DNA of 32,122 nt from UMGS1649 sp045652705 (GTDB lineage: Bacteria > Bacillota > Clostridia > TANB77 > CAG-465), in NCBI GenBank assembly GCA_045652705.1, contig JAZRUV010000016.1, forward strand, positions 1-32,122, written 5' to 3'. Under the pieces are notes generated by a model. That model did not search any database, was not told the origin of the DNA, and saw only the letters and a program-made list of their open reading frames with translations. This document shows positions 1 to 7,486 of the stretch, in pieces (the stretch's first letter is position 1; each line of letters begins with the position of its first letter). Made by a program: the position numbers and the translations under genes.

Positions 1-336
1 CATTAATACCGGTGTATCTGTTACGCCATTTGCAAGTTTTGCAACCGTATTTCCGGTACAAGGCGCTACAACTATAATGTCCACTAAATTCTTAGGGCCT
101 ATTGGTTCAGCTTTAGTAATGGTATCTACTACTTCCTCACCCGTTTCCTGTTTTAATAATGTTAATGTTTCTTCAGGTGTTCCAAACCTATTTATTTCAT
201 TTAATATACTATATGAAACTATTGGGATTATTTTTTCTACACCCTTTTCTTTTAACATATCTATTTCAGGTTTTACCTTAGATAAATTACAAAATGACCC
301 TGTTATACCAAGTCCTATTTTTTTGTTTTTAAGCAT
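1..336 (-). CDS. dpaB: Dipicolinate synthase subunit B, N-terminal 112 residues (cut by window edge)
   Basis: The protein begins MLKNKKIGLGITGSFCNLSK and continues with a phosphopantothenoylcysteine-decarboxylase-like flavoprotein fold: an early GxTGS loop, a segment containing EPIGPKNLVDIIVVAPCTGN, then KLANGVTDTPVLM before the window edge. This order matches SpoVFB/DpaB, the subunit that works with DpaA to make dipicolinic acid in the mother cell from the diaminopimelate-pathway intermediate. The start at 336 is fixed by GGAGGTAAATT just upstream. That ribosome binding site lies in the 3' arm of a 10-bp hairpin (344-371). The gene follows lexA by about 50 nt, and dpaA would be expected outside the window. 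A related flavoprotein such as a CoaC-like decarboxylase is possible, but the EPIGPK/TGN pattern favours DpaB. The gene supports a spore-forming host. Confidence 0.85.
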   Translation of the reverse strand, partial: MLKNKKIGLGITGSFCNLSKVKPEIDMLKEKGVEKIIPIVSYSILNEINRFGTPEETLTLLKQETGEEVVDTITKAEPIGPKNLVDIIVVAPCTGNTVAKLANGVTDTPVLM

Positions 337-343
337 AATTTAC

Positions 344-371
344 CTCCGGCATATTATATATTATGCCGGAG
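344..371 (-). promoter_or_regulatory. Hairpin sequestering the dpaB ribosome binding site
   Basis: The arms CTCCGGCATA (344-353) and TATGCCGGAG (362-371) are perfect reverse complements around an 8-nt AT loop. On the minus-strand transcript the 3' arm carries the GGAGG of dpaB, 7-8 nt before its ATG. No U-run follows the stem, so it is a poor intrinsic terminator for lexA. Translational control of dpaB or an mRNA-processing site is an inference. Confidence 0.6.
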
Positions 372-386
372 CATTGGACATGTGCA

Positions 387-1022
387 TTAAAATCTTCTAA
401 TTAAACCTACAACTTTACCAATTATTTGTACATCCTTTACAATTATTGGTTCCATCGCATCATTTTCAGGTTGTAGTCTAATATGGTCTTTTTCTTTATA
501 GAAAGTTTTAACTGTAGCTTCGTCGTCAATTAGTGCAACAATTATTTGACCATTTTCTGCAGTACTACATTTGGATACAATTATATAATCTCCAGAATAT
601 ATGCCTACATTTATCATGCTATCGCCTTTAACTTTAAGCATATATGTACCTTCAGACTTAGTATTTTGTTTTACCATACTTGTAGGTAGTTTTACATACT
701 CTTCTATATTTTCTTCAGCAAGAATAGGCATTCCTGCTGCCACTTGACCTACAAGTGGTATTTCTAATAAATCTGTGTCTTTAGCTTCGCCTACTGTTTC
801 CCCATTAATTTTTAAAGCTCTAGTTTTAAGATTTCCTTTTTTTATATATCCCTTTTCCGCTAAACGAGACAAATACAAGTGAACTGATGATGTAGATTTT
901 AGGCCTACAGCTTTACAAAGTTCTCTTACAGACGGAGGATACCCAACCTCTACGACTTGTTTTCTTATATAGTTTAAAATATTTAGTTCATTTTGACTTA
1001 ATTCATTTTCATTTTTACCCAT
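387..1022 (-). CDS. lexA: LexA repressor, SOS regulator
   Basis: The protein has 211 residues from the preferred start MGKNENELS. An N-terminal winged helix-turn-helix (about residues 5-70, with GYPPSVRELCKAVGLKSTSS) is followed by an S24-type autoprotease domain. The cleavage site lies in VGQVAAGMPILAEENIEEY (Ala-Gly bond), the nucleophile in KGDSMINVGIYSGDYI (GDSM serine), and the catalytic lysine in the segment IDDEATVKTFYKEKD. LexA represses DNA-repair genes and cleaves itself when activated by RecA filaments. A longer reading frame runs upstream to 1085 but would translate through the promoter; the start at 1022 has GGAGG at 7-8 nt and is chosen. A LexA box overlaps the -35 element, so autoregulation is likely. 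dpaB lies just downstream. Confidence 0.95.
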   Translation of the reverse strand: MGKNENELSQNELNILNYIRKQVVEVGYPPSVRELCKAVGLKSTSSVHLYLSRLAEKGYIKKGNLKTRALKINGETVGEAKDTDLLEIPLVGQVAAGMPILAEENIEEYVKLPTSMVKQNTKSEGTYMLKVKGDSMINVGIYSGDYIIVSKCSTAENGQIIVALIDDEATVKTFYKEKDHIRLQPENDAMEPIIVKDVQIIGKVVGLIRRF

Positions 1023-1052
1023 AACACAACCTCCAAAACTTATGTTTGTTAT

Positions 1053-1081
1053 ATTATATATGATAAAAAAAGAAAAGTCAA
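1053..1081 (-). promoter_or_regulatory. lexA promoter
   Basis: On the minus strand TTGACT (1076-1081), a 17-nt spacer and TATAAT (1053-1058) form a near-consensus housekeeping promoter about 30 nt before the lexA start codon. The LexA box at 1079-1092 overlaps the -35 hexamer. Confidence 0.8.
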
Positions 1082-1092
1082 ACAAAAGTTTG
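1079..1092. promoter_or_regulatory. LexA box (SOS operator)
   Basis: CAAACAAAAGTTTG is an inverted repeat of CAAAC/GTTTG with a 4-nt spacer. It fits the Gram-positive LexA consensus (CGAAC-N4-GTTYG type) apart from A at the second position of the left half. It overlaps the -35 element of lexA, the expected arrangement for autorepression. Confidence 0.75.
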
Positions 1093-1128
1093 CTTTTTCT
1101 TGAAAATTTTCTTAGTATTTATTTTAGT

Positions 1129-1389
1129 TTAACTGTTAGCCATTTCATAAGCACGTCTTACAGCCCTAGCTAATTGGTCTGCACATGATGTTTGTCTCAT
1201 GCCACATTTTATTCCGCCTATTCTTTTTTCTATTTCTTCAACTGTCATTCCTTCTACAAGTCTAGGTAATGCTTGTAAATTCCCCGGACATCCTCCTCCT
1301 AGAAACTTAACGTCTGTTACAACATTTCCCTCTAACTTAAATTTTATTACTTTAGAACAAGTATTTTCTGTTTCAAATTTATATTCCAT
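1129..1389 (-). CDS. TSCPD-domain protein, 86 aa
   Basis: This is a complete small protein of the TSCPD type. It contains FLGGGCPGNLQALPRLVEGM and then GIKCGMRQTSCADQLARAV, so Cys residues recur in GGCPGN, KCGM and TSCADQ as in the family named after its TSCPD motif (here TSCAD). The same domain occurs at the C terminus of some class II ribonucleotide reductases; the free-standing clostridial form has no settled function. A metal-binding or iron-sulfur role is a guess from the cysteines. The start is supported by GAAAGGTGA 7 nt upstream. It sits between lexA and a papain-fold protein, all on the minus strand. Confidence 0.8.
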   Translation of the reverse strand: MEYKFETENTCSKVIKFKLEGNVVTDVKFLGGGCPGNLQALPRLVEGMTVEEIEKRIGGIKCGMRQTSCADQLARAVRRAYEMANS

Positions 1390-1424
1390 TTTTATTCACC
1401 TTTCACATTACATTTTATTTAAAT

Positions 1425-1949
1425 TTATAAATAACTTAAATATCTTCCTGCATATATTTCATTTCCTGAATATATATTTTCAAAATCTTTTGGCACTACA
1501 AAACTTGCGTCTTTTTCAAATTCATGAACTTTAGCTTCTTCAAGTACATTTGCTATAAAATAGCTACAAACAAATCTATTTTCAAATGTAACGGGCATAC
1601 CAAGCCATCTCAAACCACATCCTAAAAAATCATATTTATAGCTTGTACTATTTTCCTCCATGTCTTCTAGCCTTTGTCTTATTTGTTCATACTGTTCATT
1701 TGTTACCTGCACTTCATATATTTTACAGTTTGTATTATTAAACTTTGTAAAAAACTCTCCATCCTTCTTTTGCACAGAAAAGCCACCATTTAATATATTA
1801 TACAAACTTCTTCTACCAAAACTATATGTCGTATAACAATCTTTAGTTAAAGAAATAGCTACATGACTATATTTATATTTTGTAAATAATTTTACAAAAT
1901 TAGAAGGCATAGTATTTGTATGCATTAATATAATGTATATGTTTTGCAT
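1425..1949 (-). CDS. Permuted papain-fold hydrolase-like protein (NlpC/P60 or YiiX type), 174 aa
   Basis: The protein has SHVAISL (about residues 29-35), where His would be one catalytic residue, and FVCSYFIANVLEEA (about 126-139), where Cys would be the nucleophile. The His-before-Cys order is that of circularly permuted papain-like amidases and esterases (YiiX/YaeF and LRAT relatives). There is no signal peptide or membrane segment, so it should act in the cytoplasm. AAGGGGAATTTAAT before ATG supports the start. Its substrate cannot be told from sequence. It lies 28 nt downstream of the 290-residue gene and may be co-transcribed with it. The fold call rests on motifs only and is moderate. 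Confidence 0.6.
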   Translation of the reverse strand: MQNIYIILMHTNTMPSNFVKLFTKYKYSHVAISLTKDCYTTYSFGRRSLYNILNGGFSVQKKDGEFFTKFNNTNCKIYEVQVTNEQYEQIRQRLEDMEENSTSYKYDFLGCGLRWLGMPVTFENRFVCSYFIANVLEEAKVHEFEKDASFVVPKDFENIYSGNEIYAGRYLSYL

Positions 1950-1977
1950 ATTAAATTCCCCTTTTTATATTCAAAAT

Positions 1978-2850
1978 TTATTTGAATTCTATATCTGAAC
2001 ACTTGATTGTAAGATATTTTAATCCACTACATTCATACATAATATGAACTTCATAACCATAGTCTAGTTTATATATTTCTTCATATAAATATATACTTTT
2101 TCCAAATTTTAAATCTTCCTGTTCTATGATGGTGGCATCTTTAAATACAACTGTTACAATATAACTTTCTATAAAATCTGAATGTGTAATTTTCATAATA
2201 TAATTACCATCTTTACTTTTAAATGATTTTATAACTTCATCATGAAAATTAAAATTTGCATATATTTCTTCGCTAATATTTTGATTATATAGAGTGTTCA
2301 TCGCTTCCTTCTCTATATTATCATATTTTTCTTTATTTGCCATTTCCTGTTCTTTTAATTTATTAAATATGTTCTTAGGTAAATAGCCTAAGGCAATTAA
2401 TCGTTTGTCCACTTTCTCATATGCCCATTTAGGTAGCAAATCATTTATTGCAAGCATACTTTTATAAAATTCGTTAAACTCTTCTTTCGATTGTTCCGCA
2501 TCAAAAGGTTTTCTTTTATTATATTCTTTTATATCTTGTTTTTCTTCAGCTTTCAAATGTTCAATAACCTCTTGTTTAGTTGCTGGCTCTATAACTTGCC
2601 TCTTCTTTTCGTCTACAAACAACCAATCAATAGGATTAAATTCTTTGCTTTCTAAAGCATCGTACAAATCTGAATAATCTGGTCTAGCATCATATATTTC
2701 TTTTTCGTCCTTAATCCATTCATCTAACTTTTCATCATATAGTCTTTTAATATCCTGCTCTGTAACATTTTCTTTATTTATTGGTTCGAATCCCTCTGTA
2801 TAATGTATATTTTGCATAAGTTCATACCACTCTTTAGTAAAGTATTTCAT
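1978..2850 (-). CDS. DUF4085-like protein, 290 aa
   Basis: The protein begins MKYFTKEWYELMQ, an opening I associate with the DUF4085 family of Firmicutes, then has a charged helical middle (residues about 20-185) and a beta-rich end (about 190-290, with FHDEVIKSFKSKDGNYIMKI and a final stretch of alternating hydrophobics). There is no signal peptide or transmembrane segment. The family has no established function. The start has AAGGGGTGTTAT upstream. Codon use and base composition match the neighbours. It is followed after 28 nt by the papain-fold gene, so the two may form a small unit. The family assignment is from memory of the N-terminal motif. Confidence 0.6.
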   Translation of the reverse strand: MKYFTKEWYELMQNIHYTEGFEPINKENVTEQDIKRLYDEKLDEWIKDEKEIYDARPDYSDLYDALESKEFNPIDWLFVDEKKRQVIEPATKQEVIEHLKAEEKQDIKEYNKRKPFDAEQSKEEFNEFYKSMLAINDLLPKWAYEKVDKRLIALGYLPKNIFNKLKEQEMANKEKYDNIEKEAMNTLYNQNISEEIYANFNFHDEVIKSFKSKDGNYIMKITHSDFIESYIVTVVFKDATIIEQEDLKFGKSIYLYEEIYKLDYGYEVHIMYECSGLKYLTIKCSDIEFK

Positions 2851-2877
2851 ATAACACCCCTTAATTTATTTTATTTT

Positions 2878-3516
2878 CTATTTTCCCTTTTCTAATTTTC
2901 TATTACACCAAGCTGCAAATATTAGTAATCCTATTGCTTCAACTAATAATAATAAAATTATACCTAATAAATAACGAGAATCAAAAAAACTAGTAATTAG
3001 AGTAATAACTCCATCTATTATAAAGATTATGCCAAATACCTTTTTAGTTTTCATATAAACCTTTTCATCATTTATTCTTGGAAAGTTTATATGTGAGTCA
3101 TCCGTAGTGTTAGGCAAATCTATTCCTATTACTATAAATAGCACACCAAGAATAAGCATTGCAACTTTTGAAATGTCTATACCAAATGTCATTGCATATA
3201 ATATAATCATTACATACATCAAAACAGATATTAACGGAATAAATAGTTTATACATAAATAAACTTTTATTTTTCTTGTCCGCATTCTTACTTTTCAAGTC
3301 TAACATAATACATACAAAAGCTTGAATAAGCATCATTATAACTGGAATTCCGAACACAAACATGTCTCTTGACATAAAGCCATTTGGATTATTGTTAATA
3401 TCAAAATGTGTTGCCACCATTTCTGGTAAATCTTGATAACAACAGAGTCCAAATAACATTGGAACTAAACACATAATACTTGTAAGTAGTAATATATCAT
3501 AATTAATCTTTTTCAT
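2878..3516 (-). CDS. SdpI/DUF1648-like membrane protein, about 212 aa
   Basis: Roughly six hydrophobic segments span the chain. After the first helix comes ATHFDINNNPNGFMSRDMF, which matches the DUF1648 signature (P..V..HF...G.PNG..S) of the SdpI immunity/sensor family. In Bacillus subtilis SdpI protects against the SDP toxin and senses it; here no toxin gene is adjacent, so an immunity role is only possible. An ATG at 3534 would add six residues but has no binding site and abuts the pfkA terminator; the ATG at 3516 has GGGA about 10 nt upstream and is preferred. The gene starts directly behind the pfkA terminator, so it needs its own promoter or readthrough. Confidence 0.7.
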   Translation of the reverse strand: MKKINYDILLLTSIMCLVPMLFGLCCYQDLPEMVATHFDINNNPNGFMSRDMFVFGIPVIMMLIQAFVCIMLDLKSKNADKKNKSLFMYKLFIPLISVLMYVMIILYAMTFGIDISKVAMLILGVLFIVIGIDLPNTTDDSHINFPRINDEKVYMKTKKVFGIIFIIDGVITLITSFFDSRYLLGIILLLLVEAIGLLIFAAWCNRKLEKGK

Positions 3517-3540
3517 AGGCACTTTCCCTTTCATTATTTT

Positions 3541-3570
3541 AAAAGGAAGTTAACAAGACTGTCAACTTCC
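3541..3570 (-). terminator. Terminator after pfkA
   Basis: On the minus strand GGAAGTTGAC (3561-3570) pairs with GTTAACTTCC (3545-3554), allowing one G-U pair, and is followed by TTTTAAAAT. It lies 8 nt beyond the pfkA stop and directly before the SdpI-like gene. Confidence 0.7.
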
Positions 3571-3578
3571 CTTCTAGT

Positions 3579-4655
3579 TTATCTACCGAAAAATACACCC
3601 GTTGCCTTTGCTGTTTTTACAAGTGGATTTGTTTCTATATCTAGAAGTCTTGGTATTCTCTCTTTTGGAAATTCCATTCTCTTCATTTCTTCTCCATCCA
3701 TACCTACTATATAGCCAGACTCTCCATTTACAAGCATGTTAAACGCATAATTGCCTTGTTGAGATGCTGTTATTATGTCTGCGTGAGTAGGTCTTCCACC
3801 TCTTTGGGTATGTCCTAGTACTACGTGTCTACTTTCTATCCCTGTTTTTTCTTCTATTTGACTTGCTAGTTTTTCGGCTATACCACCATATCTTTTTTGT
3901 TCAAAACTGTCATTTAAAAGCTTGGCTATAACTTCACTCTTGCCCATTTCTTTAGCAGCTTCGGCAACTGCAATAATTGCTGATCTTCTGTATTTTGTTA
4001 TTTCTGTTATCTTTTCACATACTTTTTCCAAATCATAATCTTGTTCTGGTAATAGTATTATGTCTGCACCCGAAGCAAAACCACCATATAGCGTAAGATA
4101 TCCTGAAGTTCTTCCCATAATTTCTACAACTATAACTCTTCTATGCGAGTCAGCTGTACTTCTTATTCTAGATATTCCCTCTACAACATTACTTACTGCA
4201 GTATCAAAACCTATTGTAGGGTTACTTGCTGCCATATCATTATCTATTGTTTTGGGTATTCCTATTGTTGGTAAACCTCTTTCATTTATTACTCTAGCGG
4301 AGTCTAATGTGCCATCTCCACCAATAACGATTAAGCCTTCTACCCCTATCTTTCTTAAGTTCGCAATAGATTCTTCTGTTTTATCTTCATATTTCATAGT
4401 GTCCTTATCTACTAGGTAGTAAAATGGACATTCTTTGTTAGATGAACCAAGCACAGTTCCACCTAAATGTTCAATATTTTCTACACTTTCTGGTGTTAAG
4501 TCTTTATAGTAGCCTTCTACAAAGCCTCTGTATCCATCTATTATCCCTACAACTTCTACCCCTAATTGATTTGCACTCATCACCACAGCTTTGATTGCCG
4601 CATTTAGTCCTGGGCAATCTCCGCCCGCTGTCATTATAGCTATTTTCTTTAGCAT
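3579..4655 (-). CDS. pfkA: 6-phosphofructokinase, group III type
   Basis: The 358-residue enzyme phosphorylates fructose 6-phosphate in glycolysis. GGDCPGLNAAI (11-21) is the nucleotide loop, IGGDGT (111-116) the phosphate-donor site, PKTIDND (134-140) holds the catalytic aspartate, and MGRTSG (180-185) follows. GGDGT, rather than the GGDDT/GGEDT of pyrophosphate enzymes, argues for ATP as donor. Lysine in PKTIDND, where classical bacterial ATP enzymes have glycine (PGTIDND), places it in the mixed-substrate group III, longer than the ~320-residue PfkA. GGAGGAAATAAT precedes the start. It follows prkC by 53 nt on the same strand, where rsgA is usual in Firmicutes. A terminator closes the unit. 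Confidence 0.93.
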   Translation of the reverse strand: MLKKIAIMTAGGDCPGLNAAIKAVVMSANQLGVEVVGIIDGYRGFVEGYYKDLTPESVENIEHLGGTVLGSSNKECPFYYLVDKDTMKYEDKTEESIANLRKIGVEGLIVIGGDGTLDSARVINERGLPTIGIPKTIDNDMAASNPTIGFDTAVSNVVEGISRIRSTADSHRRVIVVEIMGRTSGYLTLYGGFASGADIILLPEQDYDLEKVCEKITEITKYRRSAIIAVAEAAKEMGKSEVIAKLLNDSFEQKRYGGIAEKLASQIEEKTGIESRHVVLGHTQRGGRPTHADIITASQQGNYAFNMLVNGESGYIVGMDGEEMKRMEFPKERIPRLLDIETNPLVKTAKATGVFFGR

Positions 4656-4708
4656 ATTATTTCCTCCTTACATCCTATGTTTATTATTTATTCTTTTTAT
4701 CTAATTTA

Positions 4709-6706
4709 TTAAAAAGATATTGTTTTTTGTTCTTCAACTTCTCCGTTGATATACACTGTAATTTTTGCAGATGTAAAACCATTAACATCAACTGTAAAAT
4801 CACTAAATGCTTCTTCTTGTTTTGTATGTGTACTATTGTGTATTGTATTTGTTACACCTTCCACTTGGGCCGTAACTTTAACAGAAATTGTTTCTTCTGT
4901 TATTCCCTCTGCTAATTTACTCAAATCTATATTTACTGTCTTGGTTTTTTCAAGTCTATTTACAGTAAGCTCAATTACACTTCCTTCTTCTACTTCAACG
5001 TTTTCTTTTAGGCTTTGAGTAAGCACTATTCCATCTGCTTTTGACATATCATTTGCATAAGATACTCTAACTTTTAGTTTAATATCTTCTAAAGAAGCTT
5101 TAGCTTTTGATTCTGTGTTTCCTATAACACTAGGTACTATAACTAAAACTTTACCATTACCCTTACTAACTTGTATCTTAATTTTACTTCCTACTGGTAT
5201 TTCTTCATCCTTGTTTATATCCTGAGATACAATTAGATTTTTAGCAACATCTTCATTTACTACAAATTCGAATTCAGGTATAAATCCCAAAGCTTCTAAT
5301 TCATATTTTGCAACAGTGTAATCCTTTCCAACTACATCTATCATTTTAACTTTTTTTACACCCTTGCTTACAACTAGTTCTATTTTATTAGCTGTTAACG
5401 GTTCTCCCTCTTTAACAGATTGAGATATAACATAACCTTCCAAAACCTCAGCACTTTCTTCATACTTACTTACCGTTATTATTAACCCTAACGCTTCATA
5501 TTTAGATTTAACCTCTTCATATTTTTCGCCTACCAGTTTAGGTGCTACTTCAACCTTTATTTCATTATTAACTCTATCTGAATTCATGGTGGATATTAAA
5601 GCACCAACGAGTATTCCAAGTCCAATAACTACTACAGCTATTATGCATATTATTATTATTTTCTTTTTAGACTTTTTGTTTTTTCTTCCTTCGTCTTGTT
5701 TGATTTCTTCTATGTCAGATAATGTTTTTCCGCTTCTTGTAGCTTTCCTAGAGCTTATAACCTCAATTGAGCTCTCATCTGCAATAGAAGGTCTTATATC
5801 ATCTTTTAGTCCAATTATTGGAACAACTTGTGTGCCTCCTAAAACATCTGCTTTACTCCTTGTAAACTCTACATCTTCACGACTATTTATAGCAGCAAAT
5901 ATATCGTCTAAAAGTTCTGTAGCCGTTTGATATCTATCTATTGAATTCTTTTCTAAACATTTCATTATTATATTGTTTAGCATATTAGATATAGCTGGCA
6001 CAACTTCTTTTGGAGATTCTGGTATCTGTTGTATTTGTTTTAATGCAACTGTTACAGGGCTATCTGCATTAAATGGAAGTACACCCGTTGCCATTTCATA
6101 CATTACAACACCTAGTGAATATATATCTGACTTTTCATCTGTGTAACATCCTTTTGCATGTTCAGGTGAAAAATAATGTACTGACCCTATAGTTGAAGAC
6201 GCACTTGTTATTGTGTCTTTAGAACTCATCTTAGCAATTCCAAAGTCTGTAACTTTAGCTATTGTATTGTTGTTTACTAAAACTATATTTTGTGGTTTTA
6301 TATCCCTATGTATTATCTTTGCACTATGTGCAGCTTCTAATGCAGAAGCAATTTGACTTGCAAACTTTAATGTTTGCTCATTTGAAAGTTTTCCATTTTT
6401 ATCTATAAAATCTTTTAATGTGTCTCCTTCTAAGTATTCCATTACAATGTAGTTTGTTCCATTTTCCTCTCCTACATCATATACAGATACAATATTTGGA
6501 TGTGTTAGAGATGCTGCTGATTGAGCTTCAGCTCTAAATCTTTTAACAAATTCTGCATCTTTTGAAAATTCATTCTTTAAGACTTTAACTGCTACAAATC
6601 TATTTAAAAGATTACATTTTGCTTTATATACAGTAGCCATTCCACCCAAGCCAACTTCTTCTAGTATTTCATATCTATTCCCTAAAGTTTTACCTACTAG
6701 ATTCAA
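4709..6706 (-). CDS. prkC: PASTA-domain Ser/Thr protein kinase PrkC/Stk1
   Basis: The 665-residue membrane kinase has a kinase domain at about 1-275 with GLGGMATVYKA (19-29), lysine 41 in VAVKVLK, HRDIKPQN (133-140), DFG (154-156) and SPEHAKG in place of APE. A basic juxtamembrane stretch precedes one membrane helix (about 349-373), then three extracellular PASTA repeats (about 384-448, 453-515, 521-584) that bind muropeptides or lipid II in this family, and a further beta-rich domain (590-665). PrkC controls growth, cell-wall metabolism and spore germination. The start codon is TTG, 9 nt after GGGGG, which sits against the prpC stop; the 14-nt gap suggests coupled expression with the phosphatase that reverses its action. 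Confidence 0.95.
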   Translation of the reverse strand: MNLVGKTLGNRYEILEEVGLGGMATVYKAKCNLLNRFVAVKVLKNEFSKDAEFVKRFRAEAQSAASLTHPNIVSVYDVGEENGTNYIVMEYLEGDTLKDFIDKNGKLSNEQTLKFASQIASALEAAHSAKIIHRDIKPQNIVLVNNNTIAKVTDFGIAKMSSKDTITSASSTIGSVHYFSPEHAKGCYTDEKSDIYSLGVVMYEMATGVLPFNADSPVTVALKQIQQIPESPKEVVPAISNMLNNIIMKCLEKNSIDRYQTATELLDDIFAAINSREDVEFTRSKADVLGGTQVVPIIGLKDDIRPSIADESSIEVISSRKATRSGKTLSDIEEIKQDEGRKNKKSKKKIIIICIIAVVVIGLGILVGALISTMNSDRVNNEIKVEVAPKLVGEKYEEVKSKYEALGLIITVSKYEESAEVLEGYVISQSVKEGEPLTANKIELVVSKGVKKVKMIDVVGKDYTVAKYELEALGFIPEFEFVVNEDVAKNLIVSQDINKDEEIPVGSKIKIQVSKGNGKVLVIVPSVIGNTESKAKASLEDIKLKVRVSYANDMSKADGIVLTQSLKENVEVEEGSVIELTVNRLEKTKTVNIDLSKLAEGITEETISVKVTAQVEGVTNTIHNSTHTKQEEAFSDFTVDVNGFTSAKITVYINGEVEEQKTISF

Positions 6707-6720
6707 CTTTTATTTCCCCC

Positions 6721-7446
6721 TTACACTTCAATATACATAACAGTAGTATTATCATAGCCACCCTTATCATTAGCAAGATTTATTAAATTTGTACATATCT
6801 TTTCTTTTTCACCACTGTTAATACATTCAAAAATTTCTTCATCTGTATTTGCACCAGTTAACCCATCAGTACATATTAAAAATTTTCTTCCGTACATATT
6901 TTCTAACTTATTTACTTCAAAGTTAATTGATTTTGTTACGCCTAACGCTCTTAAGAGAACATGGCGTTCTGGATGTATTTTTGCTTCCTCTTTAGAAATT
7001 ATATTATCTTTTACTAAAGCATTTACATATGTGTCGTCTTCTGTAATTTGTTCTATCTTACCGTCTAGTACTTCATATATTCTTGTGTCTCCTATGCTTA
7101 TGTGATAACCGTCATTTCCATCTACATAAAGAAGTGATATTGTTGTACCCATATCTTTATATGTTTTGTTTTGCTTATTCATTTCATATACACATCTATT
7201 TGCATATTTTATAGCCATTTTAAGAACTTCTGGTATATCTCTCATATCTTCCATGTGATCTTTATAATATTCCACAACTTTTTCTGCTGCAGTTCTCGAT
7301 GCTACTTCTCCACTATTTGCACCGCCAATTCCATCTAGTACCATGTATATATCCACACCAAGACGGGGGCTATATGTTAACATATAGTCCTCGTTGTTTT
7401 CTCTTTTTCTACCTACATTAGTCTCAGAGTAAAAAATACTAAACAC
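6721..7446 (-). CDS. prpC: PP2C-family protein phosphatase PrpC/Stp1
   Basis: The metal-dependent Ser/Thr phosphatase dephosphorylates PrkC and its substrates. PP2C motifs appear in order: RKRENNEDY near the N terminus, VLDGIGGANSGEVAS (DGxGG metal site), GTT, SIGDTRIY, ICTDGLTGAN and GGYDNTTVMY at the C terminus. The length of 241 residues is typical. The drawn start is GTG at 7446, but its GTG is part of GAGGTG, the best Shine-Dalgarno candidate. A start at ATT (7437), 6 nt after it, would give the usual short N terminus before the NED motif, so the true start is uncertain. It lies between rlmN (40 nt upstream) and prkC. Confidence 0.93.
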   Translation of the reverse strand: MFSIFYSETNVGRKRENNEDYMLTYSPRLGVDIYMVLDGIGGANSGEVASRTAAEKVVEYYKDHMEDMRDIPEVLKMAIKYANRCVYEMNKQNKTYKDMGTTISLLYVDGNDGYHISIGDTRIYEVLDGKIEQITEDDTYVNALVKDNIISKEEAKIHPERHVLLRALGVTKSINFEVNKLENMYGRKFLICTDGLTGANTDEEIFECINSGEKEKICTNLINLANDKGGYDNTTVMYIEV

Positions 7447-7486
7447 CTCTTTTTCTACGTTTTTTCTTTGCTATATTTATACTTAA

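Noticed and set aside
1023..1085. Longer LexA N terminus
   Set aside because: The extra 21 codons would be read through the promoter and LexA box; the inner ATG has a good binding site.
2878..3516. Functional SDP toxin immunity locus
   Set aside because: The SdpI-like protein has no sdpC- or sdpR-like neighbour in the window, so only the family call is kept.
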